DNA of 64,000 bases from CAYWNA01 sp964459305 (GTDB lineage Bacteria; Planctomycetota; Planctomycetia; Pirellulales; Pirellulaceae): contig CAYWNA010000033.1 in NCBI GenBank assembly GCA_964459305.1, positions 1 through 64,000 of the forward strand, written 5' to 3'. The stretch's first letter is position 1, and every line of letters starts with the position of its first letter. Shown here piece by piece: positions 45,291 to 54,894 of the stretch. Position numbers and translations under genes: made by a program. A model generated the notes under the pieces. That model was given only the letters and a program-made list of their open reading frames with translations. It searched no databases and was not told the origin of the DNA.

Positions 45291-46175
45291 TCACGTCGAT
45301 TTCTTCTTTGTCAAGGTAATCTCGTTGCCCGTATCGTTGAACACCACATCGTCCATGAACGTTCGTATCAGCAGCAATCCGCGACCGCTGATCTTACCAA
45401 TGTTCTCAGGATCCGTTGGATCCGGCAACGCTCCCGGATCGAAACCCGGCCCCTCGTCGCATATCTTGATAATTGCCATCTCGTGAGTCATTTGGGCGGA
45501 GATGTGGACGACTCGATCGCACCAAGGTGGCGTCTGACGCCGCTGGTCACCAATGGTCGCATAAGCTCCGTCGGGATCATCCCGGAGATCGGAAGTTAAC
45601 TCGAGATTGCCGTGTTCGACGGCGTTGACAAACGACTCGTGCAACGCGGTGCCCACACGAATCAGGTCCGCATCATCGCACAACTTCCAACTTCGCAACT
45701 GTTCTTGGAGAAAGCCCACCAGCGGCTCATGGCTGCTATTCTGCATCGTCAGCTTGAACTGCAGATTTGCTTTCTGGAGGTAAGAAAGCGCTTTCTGCTC
45801 GTCTTGTCTGGCACTGGCCACCGTCAACACATCGCGGATCGTGTGGGCGAGGTCGCGCGGTAGGTTCTTTTTGGGTACGTAGCTGGCTGCGCCGGTCTGC
45901 AGCGCTTTGACGGCAATCTCCTCGCTACCATGTGCCGTCATCAAGACCACGGGAATCGACGGGTAGTCCGCCTTGATCCTCTCGACCAACTCCAAGCCGT
46001 TCATTTCCGGCATCAGTAGGTCGGTCAGCACAACGTCCGGCGGCTCGCGATCGAGGACTTCCAGGGCTTCTTGGCCGTGTACGGCAAAGCTGGTATCCAT
46101 CCCAACTTTTTCCACGATCCCAGCCGCCAAGCGCCGGTCGATGGGATTGTCATCAACAATAAGTACGAGTGGCAC
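45291..46175 (-). CDS. Response regulator with an RsbW-like ATPase output domain
   Basis: 294 aa. A GTG at 46175 is preferred because GGGGGAGG lies just upstream; a TTG at 46190 is the longer option. The receiver domain (about 1-120) has D8-D9, the phospho-acceptor D52 in VVLTDLLMPEMNG, Thr in VVLMTAHG and K in VPKKNLPRD. The C-terminal half is an HATPase_c domain of the anti-sigma kinase type (ALHESFVNAVEHGNLEL, ICDEGPGFDP, GRGLLLIRTFMDDVVF). Such proteins act as phosphorylation-controlled anti-sigma or switch kinases. It precedes the hybrid kinase by 109 nt on the same strand. Its target in this window is not obvious. Confidence 0.88.
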   Translation of the reverse strand: MPLVLIVDDNPIDRRLAAGIVEKVGMDTSFAVHGQEALEVLDREPPDVVLTDLLMPEMNGLELVERIKADYPSIPVVLMTAHGSEEIAVKALQTGAASYVPKKNLPRDLAHTIRDVLTVASARQDEQKALSYLQKANLQFKLTMQNSSHEPLVGFLQEQLRSWKLCDDADLIRVGTALHESFVNAVEHGNLELTSDLRDDPDGAYATIGDQRRQTPPWCDRVVHISAQMTHEMAIIKICDEGPGFDPGALPDPTDPENIGKISGRGLLLIRTFMDDVVFNDTGNEITLTKKKST

Positions 46176-46735
46176 AGTCCCCTCCCCCAAAACAGGGATC
46201 TCTGTTCCCGCTGGCGGTTATGGCTGTGTAGTCTAACATTTCCGCGGGCAACTTCGAAGCACGCGTGAAGTGAATTTTTCGCACTTTCGCCGCAGTTCGA
46301 ACAACCCAAAGGGCTATTCCCAGGAAGTCGTCCCCCAGATCTCGTGTACGTTGCAGCTTACGCCATACGGCGTAGTGCCTCCCCCTCTCGCGGTACGTGG
46401 CAAGTATCCTTTTGGCCCAGTCCAGGTGCAGTTCAGAAACTCTGCCCCCGGATCGGCCGATACTGCGGCCCATCGTCTATCGAGAAAACCGTCGGAAAAG
46501 CACCGCCAACCTACAATTCTGCGTACAAAAACGGACAAGGTCAAGCCTCGATGAAGCGAAGCCTGGCCCGTTTCTGCGAGATCGCCGCAGTGCTGCATCT
46601 GGGGCTATAGATTTTTCAGCACACTCGGTGCCGAAAACCTCCTTGCTGTCCTTGGTATCGGCTCTAATGGTCCTGGCACCCTCCGGCCAGTCGGCCGGGC
46701 ACACGCTACGGGTGCCTGGAAAAGCTGTCGGAATT
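46176..46735. other. Intergenic region, nothing recognised
   Basis: 560 bp between selA and the response regulator. Several short open frames exist, none with a recognisable product, and no tRNA-Sec (selC) or selB start was found on inspection despite the neighbouring selA. Confidence 0.4.
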
Positions 46736-48151
46736 TCAGTTCGGCTCGCCTGCCTCCGTCGTTCCACCTTCCAGACGCTGCACGGCGTCGACGATCTTCA
46801 CGTCCTGGCTAGGGAAAACACTGCGCAGGTCCAGCAGCAGCCGCTCTTTCTGGATGCGTCCAAAAACCGAAGGCAAACCTTTGCGGAGCGTCTCAGCCAG
46901 AGCGTCTACGCTACGCCGCGCCGGCTCCAAAGCAACGCACCACGTGGGGATCTGTTGACTCGGCACGCTGCCTCCCCCCAAATAAGCAGATGACTCGATC
47001 GGTTCGGCGGATTCGACAGCCGGGCTGGCCGCCAGTTGTGGAGCCATGCGTTCGGCCCGGTTCCGTAGGTTGGCCAGCGAAGTCGACAGAAGGGCGAGAA
47101 GCGGCAAAGACTGCTCAGCACCCTCGCGGTCCTGGTGCAACCGCAAAGTCTCCACCAAAGCAGATAGCGTGATCTTGTCCACACGCAGCGCCCGCATCAG
47201 GGGATGTTTCGAGATTTTCTCGACCGGCGCTCTCTCGCCTATGATTATGCCGCATTGCGGCCCGCCCATGAGCTTGTCGCCGCTGAACAACACGACGTCG
47301 GCACCGGCCTTGATGCTTTCCGCCGCGACCGGTTCTCCGGTGACTCCGTAGGCGGCAAGATCCTGCAGAGCCCCCGATCCGATATCGTCGATCACGGGCA
47401 GGTTACATTTGGCCCCCAGTTCCACCAACTCGGCCAATGAAGCCTCTGCCGTGAATCCGACAATCGCATAGTTACTCGCGTGTACGCGCATCAAAGCTGC
47501 GGTTTCCTGACCGACCGCCTCGCGATAATCCTCAATTCGCGTCTTGTTCGTCGTGCCGACCTCTCGCAGTTTGGCTCCACTGAACTCCATCACCTCCGGT
47601 AGCCGAAAGCTGCCGCCGATTTCCACCAACTGGCCGCGCGACACGATCACTTCCCGCCCCGAAGCAAGCGCTGCCAACGTCACCAGCGTCGCCCCGGCGT
47701 TGTTATTGACGACCACAGCCGCTTCGGCGCCGGTCAGTTGCTTCAATCGTCTCTCTGCATCGCGCACACGCTGCGAACGATCGCCGCTGGCCACATCCAC
47801 CTCCACGCTGGCATACCCGCCGGCAATGCCCGCAATCGCTTGTATCGCAGACTCGGCCAGCGGTGCCCGTCCCAATCCCGTGTGCAACAGCACGCCTGTG
47901 GCATTGATAACAGGCCTAAGATTCGGCGTGTCTTCGGATGTTATCCACTGGGCGATTCGCTCGGCAAGTTCACCCGGAGCGGGCACTTTGATGTCCGCCG
48001 CCGCATTCTGCACGTCGCTACGGAGATCATCCAGAAACCTGCGGACGCCCGATATCACCACATTTCGGTTGGCGCGATCCACCAGCTTGCGCAACGGCGG
48101 GCTTTCCAGGAGTTCATTGACCGACGGGATGTTCCTGAGCACGTTCGACAT
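46736..48151 (-). CDS. selA: L-seryl-tRNA(Sec) selenium transferase
   Basis: 471 aa PLP enzyme that converts seryl-tRNA(Sec) to selenocysteinyl-tRNA(Sec) with selenophosphate. The PLP lysine is K293 in SGDKLMGGPQCGI, close to K295 of E. coli. The N-terminal domain opens SNVLRNIPSVNELLESPPLRKLV, and LRPVINATGVLLHTGLGRAPL and VVVNNNAGAT are standard. Presence of selA means the organism makes selenoproteins; selB, selC and selD are not in the window. Monocistronic here, with trpD divergent. Confidence 0.96.
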   Translation of the reverse strand: MSNVLRNIPSVNELLESPPLRKLVDRANRNVVISGVRRFLDDLRSDVQNAAADIKVPAPGELAERIAQWITSEDTPNLRPVINATGVLLHTGLGRAPLAESAIQAIAGIAGGYASVEVDVASGDRSQRVRDAERRLKQLTGAEAAVVVNNNAGATLVTLAALASGREVIVSRGQLVEIGGSFRLPEVMEFSGAKLREVGTTNKTRIEDYREAVGQETAALMRVHASNYAIVGFTAEASLAELVELGAKCNLPVIDDIGSGALQDLAAYGVTGEPVAAESIKAGADVVLFSGDKLMGGPQCGIIIGERAPVEKISKHPLMRALRVDKITLSALVETLRLHQDREGAEQSLPLLALLSTSLANLRNRAERMAPQLAASPAVESAEPIESSAYLGGGSVPSQQIPTWCVALEPARRSVDALAETLRKGLPSVFGRIQKERLLLDLRSVFPSQDVKIVDAVQRLEGGTTEAGEPN

Positions 48152-48386
48152 GATTACTCTCCGTGTGCAGAAGTCCTTCGGACCGAATCGCCAGACGTGC
48201 AGGAGTCTCTCCTACTCCTAGAGAGCCAACGCACAGATGCCTGCGACGTCTCCGCCCCACTCTGTTTCCAGCCCTATATTCTACGGCCGCCTTCCCGCTG
48301 CCGACAGGGTACGTGCTTGCCGCAATGGACGACACGTGACAGAATATGCACCGTTAGTCTACGCCACCATTCACATAGGCAGTCGC

Positions 48387-49394
48387 ATGAAGGAAATCTT
48401 AGAACGAGTAGGCATGGGTGAAAACCTAACCGTCGAGGAAATGTCTTCGGTGGTGGATACCATCATGCAGGGAAAGTGCGGCGAGGAGGAAGTCGCTGAT
48501 CTGCTACTCGGTTTGCGGGCGAAGGGGGAAACGGTCGAGGAAGTCGCGGGCGCCGCACGGGCCATGCGGAAGCACATGACACCGATTCGCACCTCGCTCG
48601 AAACCGTGATTGACACATGCGGCACCGGCGGCGACGCCTCGTCGACGTTCAACATCAGCACCGCGGCGGCATTGGTGACCGCAGCGGCCGGTGTGCCAGT
48701 GGCAAAACACGGCAACCGCAGTATCACCAGCAAATCAGGCTCTGCAGACGTTTTTGCGGCGTTGGGCGTGAACATCGAAGCCAGCGTGGAGACGGTCGAG
48801 CGGTGCCTGGACGAAATCGGGATCTGTTTCTGCTTCGCGCCGAATCTGCATCCTTCGATGAAGCATGTCGCTCCGGTACGGAAGAAACTGGGGGTACCCA
48901 CCATCTTCAACATGTTGGGGCCACTGTGTAATCCTGCCTCAGCGCCGTTTCAATTGCTGGGGGTGGGCAGGCCGCCGCTTCGGCCGATGTTGTCCGCAGC
49001 ACTTCGGTTGCTCGGCCTGCAGCGGGCCGTGGTCGTCTGCGGCGAAGACGGCCTGGACGAAGTAACGCTCAGCGGGAAGACCTTCGTTTCAGACGTCACG
49101 TCTGATGGCATTGAAGAGTACTCATGGACGCCTGAGCAGTTCGGCCTGCCACGCGGCGACATCGCCTCGTTGCGCGTCGACGGCCCTGAGGCCAGTGCCG
49201 AGATGATTCGCGGCGTCCTGAACGGCGGGCAGGGAGCGCAACGCGACATCGTGGTGCTCAACGCCGCAGCGGCATTGTGGACCGCACGCCAAAGTGACTC
49301 GCTGAAAGAGTGCGGCGAGATGGCCGCCGAGGCCCTCGATGGCGGCGCGGCCAAGAGAGTCTTAGACGGCTTGGTCGACGCCAGCCGTTCGTAG
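48387..49394 (+). CDS. trpD: Anthranilate phosphoribosyltransferase
   Basis: 335 aa from the ATG at 48387 (MKEILERVGMGE); upstream in-frame codons lack family similarity. It transfers the phosphoribosyl group of PRPP to anthranilate, the second step of tryptophan synthesis. The PRPP/metal loop is complete (DTCGTGGDASSTFNIST) and KHGNRSITSKSGSADV and NMLGPLCNPA follow as expected. Length is normal for the family. Purine-phosphorylase genes follow on the same strand after 36 nt. Confidence 0.95.
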   Translation: MKEILERVGMGENLTVEEMSSVVDTIMQGKCGEEEVADLLLGLRAKGETVEEVAGAARAMRKHMTPIRTSLETVIDTCGTGGDASSTFNISTAAALVTAAAGVPVAKHGNRSITSKSGSADVFAALGVNIEASVETVERCLDEIGICFCFAPNLHPSMKHVAPVRKKLGVPTIFNMLGPLCNPASAPFQLLGVGRPPLRPMLSAALRLLGLQRAVVVCGEDGLDEVTLSGKTFVSDVTSDGIEEYSWTPEQFGLPRGDIASLRVDGPEASAEMIRGVLNGGQGAQRDIVVLNAAAALWTARQSDSLKECGEMAAEALDGGAAKRVLDGLVDASRS

Positions 49395-49430
49395 GCCAAG
49401 CGACATTGATCACGGAAAGGAACGAAAAAT

Positions 49431-50261
49431 ATGCTCGAATTGTACGATCAGATCGAAGAAGCCGTTGCGGCCATCCGCGCCAAATGGGACGGCAGGCCCC
49501 ACGCCGGCATCATTCTGGGCACTGGGTTAGGGAGCCTAGTGGAAAACATCGACGTGGAAGCAACGTTGGATTACGACGACATCCCAAATCTTCCCCGCTC
49601 CACCGCACAAAGCCATCGGGGCCGCCTTGTGTGCGGCCGGCTCGACGGCCTGTCCGTCATGGCGATGGAGGGTCGTTTTCACATGTACGAGGGCTACTCG
49701 CTGAAGCAACTCACGTTGCCCGTGCGCGTGATGAAAGCGATGGGTGCCGAACTGCTCGTGGTCTCCAACGCGAGCGGCGGGATGAATCCCTATTTCAACG
49801 GCGGCGACCTAATGGTCATCGAAGACCATATCAATTTGATGGGCGATAATCCGCTGATTGGTGTCAACGACGACCGGCTCGGTCCGCGCTTTCCGGACAT
49901 GTGCGAACCGTACGATCTGGAACTGGTTGATCGTGCAATGGAGGTCGCTCGCAGAGCGAACATCGTGGCCCACAAAGGCGTGTTCGTGGCCGTCTCCGGT
50001 CCGAACCTGGAGACCCGCGCGGAATACCGTTTCCTGCGTGCAATCGGTGCGGATGTGGTCGGCATGTCGACGGTACCAGAAGTGATCGTCGCGGCGCACT
50101 GTGGATTGCGAGTGGTCGGGTTTTCGATCGTCACCGACATGTGCCTGCCGGACGCTCTGGAACCAGTGGACGTCGACAGAATCATTGCGACGGCAAACGC
50201 AGCTGAGCCAAATCTGCGCAAGCTGGTGAGTGGCGTCTTGGCCGGCGAGAAGGCAGAGTAG
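49431..50261 (+). CDS. Purine nucleoside phosphorylase, trimeric type
   Basis: 276 aa, ATG with AAAGGAA upstream. Phosphorolysis of purine nucleosides to free base and (deoxy)ribose-1-phosphate. Key motifs: GTGLG (phosphate site), SHRGRL, MEGRFHMYEGY, VSNASGGMNP, GVNDDRLGPRFPDM, ETRAEYRF (E194) and VVGMSTVPE. In the position of the base-selecting Asn (human PNP N243) this protein has Asp (T-D236-M). Such an Asp is associated with accepting 6-amino purines in related enzymes. It may therefore prefer adenosine or methylthioadenosine; this is an inference from one residue. Confidence 0.92.
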   Translation: MLELYDQIEEAVAAIRAKWDGRPHAGIILGTGLGSLVENIDVEATLDYDDIPNLPRSTAQSHRGRLVCGRLDGLSVMAMEGRFHMYEGYSLKQLTLPVRVMKAMGAELLVVSNASGGMNPYFNGGDLMVIEDHINLMGDNPLIGVNDDRLGPRFPDMCEPYDLELVDRAMEVARRANIVAHKGVFVAVSGPNLETRAEYRFLRAIGADVVGMSTVPEVIVAAHCGLRVVGFSIVTDMCLPDALEPVDVDRIIATANAAEPNLRKLVSGVLAGEKAE

Positions 50262-50309
50262 GGCCCGCCCTGTTGGAACACGTGAAGCGTACGCGCTGCG
50301 GAAGCCGCA

Positions 50310-51206
50310 TTGGAAAACGAATCCATCGATCTACCGTCTGAAGCCTTGGAGGCTGCCGATGCCATTCGTCGCCGCTGGAGTTGTGCGCCGCGAGCGGGGC
50401 TGATTCTCGGAACCGGTCTGGGGAATCTTGCCGGCCATATCAAAACCGATGCGACCGTTACGTACGAAGAGATCCCGCATTTCCCGCGCTCGACAGCACT
50501 CAGCCACCGAGGCCAGCTCGTCTGCGGCAGTCTGGGGGGAAAGCCGGTCGTGGCGATGGAGGGACGCTGCCACCGGTACGAAGGCCATCCGCTGACCCGT
50601 TTGACGCTTCCTGTACAAACCATGCGAGCATTGGGAATCGACGTGCTAATTCTCTCCAATGCCAGCGGCGGGCTGAATTCTGGCTACGAATCGGGCGATG
50701 TGATGGTGATTGAGGATCACATCGATTTGATGTTCTGGAAACGGTCGTCAAGGACCACTGGGCAAAGATCTGACGGTGGACCGCGGAGATCGACGGTCAA
50801 AGAAGTCGACATGCCATCAAGACGGCCAACCGCAATGCCATACGATCCCGGATTGATCGAGCAAGCCATGACAGTCGCTCGTCGCGAGAATTTCGTAGCC
50901 CATCGCGGTATTTACGTGGGCATGACTGGCCCCAACTACGAGACGCGAGCCGAGTATCGTTTCCTGCGCAAGATCGGCGGCGACGTGGTTGGCATGTCCA
51001 CGGTTCCGGAAGCCATGGCAGCGGCTCGCTGTGGTCTCCGGACGCTCGCACTGTCGACTGTTACGAATGTCGCTCGGCCGGATGCCCCACAGGTTGTTTT
51101 TTCGGAGGACGTTGTTCGAGCCGCCGAAATGGCCGAACCGAACGTGCGCAAAATCGTGTTGGATGTGATTGCCAAGCCTTGGCGTGCGGAAGCGGAATAC
51201 CCGTAG
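50310..51206 (+). CDS. Second purine nucleoside phosphorylase, divergent paralogue
   Basis: 298 aa from a TTG at 50310; no ATG is available before the conserved region and no strong SD is seen. It follows the first phosphorylase by 48 nt and shares its motifs: GTGLG, SHRGQL, MEGRCHRYEGH, LSNASGGLN, ETRAEYRF (E211), VVGMSTVPE. The base-site residue is Asn (T-N253-V), as in guanosine/inosine enzymes. The loop normally reading GxNDDRLGPRFPDM is replaced by a longer basic stretch (FWKRSSRTTGQRSDGG, about 142-157). Likely a duplicate that kept 6-oxopurine preference; activity needs testing because of the altered loop. Confidence 0.85.
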   Translation: MENESIDLPSEALEAADAIRRRWSCAPRAGLILGTGLGNLAGHIKTDATVTYEEIPHFPRSTALSHRGQLVCGSLGGKPVVAMEGRCHRYEGHPLTRLTLPVQTMRALGIDVLILSNASGGLNSGYESGDVMVIEDHIDLMFWKRSSRTTGQRSDGGPRRSTVKEVDMPSRRPTAMPYDPGLIEQAMTVARRENFVAHRGIYVGMTGPNYETRAEYRFLRKIGGDVVGMSTVPEAMAAARCGLRTLALSTVTNVARPDAPQVVFSEDVVRAAEMAEPNVRKIVLDVIAKPWRAEAEYP

Positions 51207-51249
51207 GGTGGAATTCCACTCCGTCCTTCAATGTATCTCTACCGCATCC

Positions 51250-53757
51250 CTACTGACCCGCTTGGCGAAACACATACTCCAACGCCGCGATATCGGCCTC
51301 GACGTCGTGGCCTTCGAGTGTGACCTCGTCGAAATCATCGAACGATCTTACCGAATCTGCGTTTTCGATGGACCCGGAAGGGCCTCGTCCGTAGAAGCTG
51401 TCGTCCTCGCCCACCTCTCGGAATACGGCTTCGTCCACCCCTCCGCCGCCCTGGACAGCGACGGATTCAAATCGTTCGACCGTGGTACTGAAACCGGTTC
51501 GGGACAAGACACTGGTGTCCGTGGTGGAGGAAAGGACTTCGTCCCGGAACGATCCGTACAGGTAGGCCGTGTCCTGGCCGCCGGTCGCATATGCATGAAC
51601 GTAGTCGAATCCACGAGCGTAGTTGTAGAACCCCACACCGGACATGGAGCTGTGGGTGGGGCGGCCATGAAAACGATCGTCGCCCGCCGTATCATGGAAG
51701 TAGGCGCGATCCTCACCGCCCGCGACCGAATACGCGGAAACGCGATCGAAACCGTGGACTTGGGTATCCAGATTTGGCCCTGACATCGAAGCGTATGTCG
51801 CTCGTCCATGGAATCGATCGTCCGCCGGTGTGTCGTACAGGTGCGCCTGGTCGTTGCCGCCCACCGTGGCGTAAGCGTAAACGCGGTCGAAACCGGTCGC
51901 CCGATTCTGGTAGTTCATCCCCGACATTGTGGAATGCTCGGGCCGGGCATAAAATCGATCGTTGCCCGATGAATCGTAGAAGTTGGCCACGTCGCGGCCG
52001 CCGGCTTCCGCGGTTGCGTACACACGATCGAAGCCATCGGCTCGGTTATTGAAGCCCAACCCCGACAAAGAAGCGTAACTGGGCCTGCCGTAGAAGCGGT
52101 CGTTGCCCGGCGAATCATACAAGTAGGCAAGATCGTTGCCACCGCTCTCCGAGTGCGCCTGGACGCGAGCAAATCCTTCGACTCGTAGTTGGAAATCCGA
52201 TCCGGTCAACTCGGCGTAGTCGCGACGGGCTTCGAGTGTGTCGTCGCCCGGGGAATCGTAGAGGTGTGCCTGGTCGAAACCGCCGTTGCTCTGAACAACG
52301 ATGAATTGGACTTGTTCCGCGCGAATCTCCAAGTCTCCCCCGGCTAACTCGACCAAGCCCGGATGCACGTGAACGGTCTCATCCCCGCTGTCTCCCACGA
52401 CGATGATCTCGTCATTACCGCCGAGCCCAGAGAATTCCACGACATCGACTTGTGTACTGTCGAACTGGTACTCGACGCCGTTGACAACGATTCGGTGCGT
52501 TACGCCGGCATGGAATTCGAACGAGTCGTCTCCGTCCGTGCCGCGGGCGTGGACGGTCGCGTCCGTCTGCGACACGGAATCATTGGCGTCCTCCGAACTA
52601 CCGGAGAGATCCGATTGCAGCGAGTCAATTGCTCGCCGGAGATTCATGCTCAGGTAGGTCTGCTGTGTGTCCGCATCGTAGACAGAATCGGCCGTCGCAC
52701 GCAAATGGTTCTCGATCGTGTCTTGTGTAATCCCTTCGTACCCAGCCTGATCCATGGCTTCGCGCACCAGGACGCTTCCACCGGCAACGTACGGAGTCGC
52801 CATGCTGGTGCCGTGGGCGTAGGCAAAGTCGTTGGGAACGCCCCCGCCGAATACGTGACTGGGCACCGTGCTGGTCACACGCTCTCCGGGGGCTGCCAAG
52901 ATGCGAAAATCGCGCTGACTGAAGTCGCTCAGCCGGCCGTCTTCCGTCAAACTCCCGACCGGCACGACGTACTGGCTGGATGCAGGGTAGGTAAGTGTAC
53001 CGACACCGGTATCTTCGAAAGCATTGCCGGCCGCCACGGCGACGAAAATGCCGTCGGCCTTCAGTTGTGCGAAGTCGTCTTCGAGCATCTCCCACGGCTC
53101 GGTGTCGTCGGCCCGGAGATTTGTGCCTAGCGAGAGATTGACCGTCGTTATCGGGTTTTCGAAAGAGTTGCGATTTTCGTGTACCCATCCGAGTGCGTCT
53201 TCCAGCCAATCGAAACGGCCGGAACCCTGATCGCTGAAGACACGCAGCGCGACCAAATCCACCGCGTCTGCAACGCCCGGGTGCTCGGCATCATCGCTGC
53301 CGATGATGCCGGCGATGTGCGTGCCATGGAACCCGGCCGGCCCGTCGTCATACGGGTCCGCGTCGTTCTCGTCCGTGAAATCCCAGCCTCCGACGACGCG
53401 GTAGTCGGGGCCGAGGCCCGCGCCAAGTGCCAAATGGTCATACGCGATCCCACTGTCGATGATGGCAACCGTCTGGCCGTCACCGTGCAAGCCGTATCGC
53501 TGTTTGATGTAGGCTAAATCCTCAGTCAGTTCCCGAGCGTAGTCGGCGGCTGGCGTGGCAGAGTCGACTTGAGCCTGCGTCGCGTCCGCAGCGAGCGGTT
53601 CCAACGCAAAATCGCCCCACGACTGAGCCGAGAGAACGAGCCGTTCTTCGAACGCCTCGTAGTCCGTTGTGTGTTGAACGGCCCGGATATCGTCGTCGTT
53701 ACGCATGCTGCCTGTTCGACCGAGAAGCAACGGGATCGGATGATAGTGCCGAGACAT
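51250..53757 (-). CDS. Exported subtilisin-family protease with C-terminal repeats
   Basis: 835 aa. The start could be 53757 or the ATG at 53706; neither has a clear SD. The planctomycete-type export motif FEERLVLSAQ is near the N-terminus. The S8 triad is complete: D101 (VAIIDSGIAYDH), H144 (FHGTHIAGII), S318 (AHGTSMATPYVAG), with the oxyanion-hole Asn in AVAAGNAFE. From about residue 410 come a short GTDGDDSFEF beta unit and about seven 45-residue repeats of the form GGxDxAxLYDSxGxDRFxxRPxxSxMSG. These are acidic and resemble a calcium-binding or adhesive surface array. No membrane anchor seen. Confidence 0.9.
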   Translation of the reverse strand: MSRHYHPIPLLLGRTGSMRNDDDIRAVQHTTDYEAFEERLVLSAQSWGDFALEPLAADATQAQVDSATPAADYARELTEDLAYIKQRYGLHGDGQTVAIIDSGIAYDHLALGAGLGPDYRVVGGWDFTDENDADPYDDGPAGFHGTHIAGIIGSDDAEHPGVADAVDLVALRVFSDQGSGRFDWLEDALGWVHENRNSFENPITTVNLSLGTNLRADDTEPWEMLEDDFAQLKADGIFVAVAAGNAFEDTGVGTLTYPASSQYVVPVGSLTEDGRLSDFSQRDFRILAAPGERVTSTVPSHVFGGGVPNDFAYAHGTSMATPYVAGGSVLVREAMDQAGYEGITQDTIENHLRATADSVYDADTQQTYLSMNLRRAIDSLQSDLSGSSEDANDSVSQTDATVHARGTDGDDSFEFHAGVTHRIVVNGVEYQFDSTQVDVVEFSGLGGNDEIIVVGDSGDETVHVHPGLVELAGGDLEIRAEQVQFIVVQSNGGFDQAHLYDSPGDDTLEARRDYAELTGSDFQLRVEGFARVQAHSESGGNDLAYLYDSPGNDRFYGRPSYASLSGLGFNNRADGFDRVYATAEAGGRDVANFYDSSGNDRFYARPEHSTMSGMNYQNRATGFDRVYAYATVGGNDQAHLYDTPADDRFHGRATYASMSGPNLDTQVHGFDRVSAYSVAGGEDRAYFHDTAGDDRFHGRPTHSSMSGVGFYNYARGFDYVHAYATGGQDTAYLYGSFRDEVLSSTTDTSVLSRTGFSTTVERFESVAVQGGGGVDEAVFREVGEDDSFYGRGPSGSIENADSVRSFDDFDEVTLEGHDVEADIAALEYVFRQAGQ

Positions 53758-53941
53758 CGGCGCGACGACGGACCACCAGCACCCCTGTGCGATGCCAAGC
53801 GGTCCCTACAAAGCATAGGTCAGAGTTGAGCACGAAGATGTTGTGCTATGTGTAGGCTACGAAGGAGGGCGATTCCGATGAACTCGCAAAATCGGTACGG
53901 CCGTTGCAGACGGAACCGCCGGCCGTCTCCGCTTCTCACTT

Positions 53942-54703
53942 TCATCCCGCAGCCTTGGCTCGGGCCTTTGCTCGCACGGCCCTCATCTTCATGTTCAGCA
54001 TTTCGACGATCAGCGAAAAGGCCATGGCGAAATAGATGAATTTCTTGTCCATGTGCGTTCCGATACCCTCGGCCACGAGCATGACGCCGATCAGTATCAA
54101 GAAACTCAAGGCCAGCACTTTCAGTGTTGGGTGGCGTTCGACAAAGTCGCTGACCCTGCCGGCAAAAATCAACATCACGATGATCGCCAGAACAATGGCC
54201 GTGATCATGACGGCCAGCCCTTTCGCGTCGCCTTTGACCATGCCGACGGCCGTGATGACAGAGTCCAGTGAGAAGATGATGTCTAAAATGCCAATCTGAA
54301 AAACCACATTGCCAAAACTCGCCCCACTGGCAACCTTGTGTTCTTCTTCAGTGCCTTCCAGCTTCTTATGAATCTCCATCACACTTTTCCAGATCAGGAA
54401 CAACCCGCCCCCAAGCAAGATCAAGTCTTTCCAGGACACCGCGTTCACTTCCTCCGGCATCCAGCTTTCGGGAAGACCAAGATTCTGCAGGTAGAAGATG
54501 GGATCGATCAGCCTCATAATCCATGACAGCGTCAACAGAAGAAGGATGCGCGATACTAGGGCCAGCACCAATCCCAGTCGTCTGGCGCGGGGACGCTGCT
54601 TTTCAGGAAGCTGGCCGGACAGAATGGCGATGAAAACGATGTTGTCGATTCCCAGAACGATTTCCATCGCCGTCAGGGCGATTAGTGCAATGACGTATTC
54701 CAT
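53942..54703 (-). CDS. TerC-family integral membrane protein
   Basis: 253 aa with about seven membrane helices. The two signature blocks are present: MEIVLGIDNIVFIAILSG near the N-terminus and IGILDIIFSLDSVITAVGM in the middle, with conserved acidic residues inside the membrane. TerC/YkoY-type proteins export metal ions, often manganese, in several bacteria; tellurite resistance is the historic name. No riboswitch of the yybP-ykoY type was recognised upstream. Confidence 0.93.
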   Translation of the reverse strand: MEYVIALIALTAMEIVLGIDNIVFIAILSGQLPEKQRPRARRLGLVLALVSRILLLLTLSWIMRLIDPIFYLQNLGLPESWMPEEVNAVSWKDLILLGGGLFLIWKSVMEIHKKLEGTEEEHKVASGASFGNVVFQIGILDIIFSLDSVITAVGMVKGDAKGLAVMITAIVLAIIVMLIFAGRVSDFVERHPTLKVLALSFLILIGVMLVAEGIGTHMDKKFIYFAMAFSLIVEMLNMKMRAVRAKARAKAAG

Positions 54704-54894
54704 GGTGTTCCTGATTTGCTGCTGTAATCTCTGATTTGAACCTGCGCATTTGGAGTGGCAGACACATTAGATCTGTGATGTCGCTCACATGCAAGATCGT
54801 TCGACTCGCAGGGTTGCGGCGAGACGGATCGTCCACGCGCATTGACCGCGTCCACGGCTGCGGGCAGCCCGCGGAAGTTGTCTCCTCCGCGTGA

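Noticed and set aside
46397..46993. 198-codon plus-strand open frame near selA
   Set aside because: No recognisable product, overlaps selA antisense, no SD.
54704..54894. yybP-ykoY manganese riboswitch upstream of terC
   Set aside because: Looked for because TerC proteins are often under it; the characteristic conserved loops were not seen.
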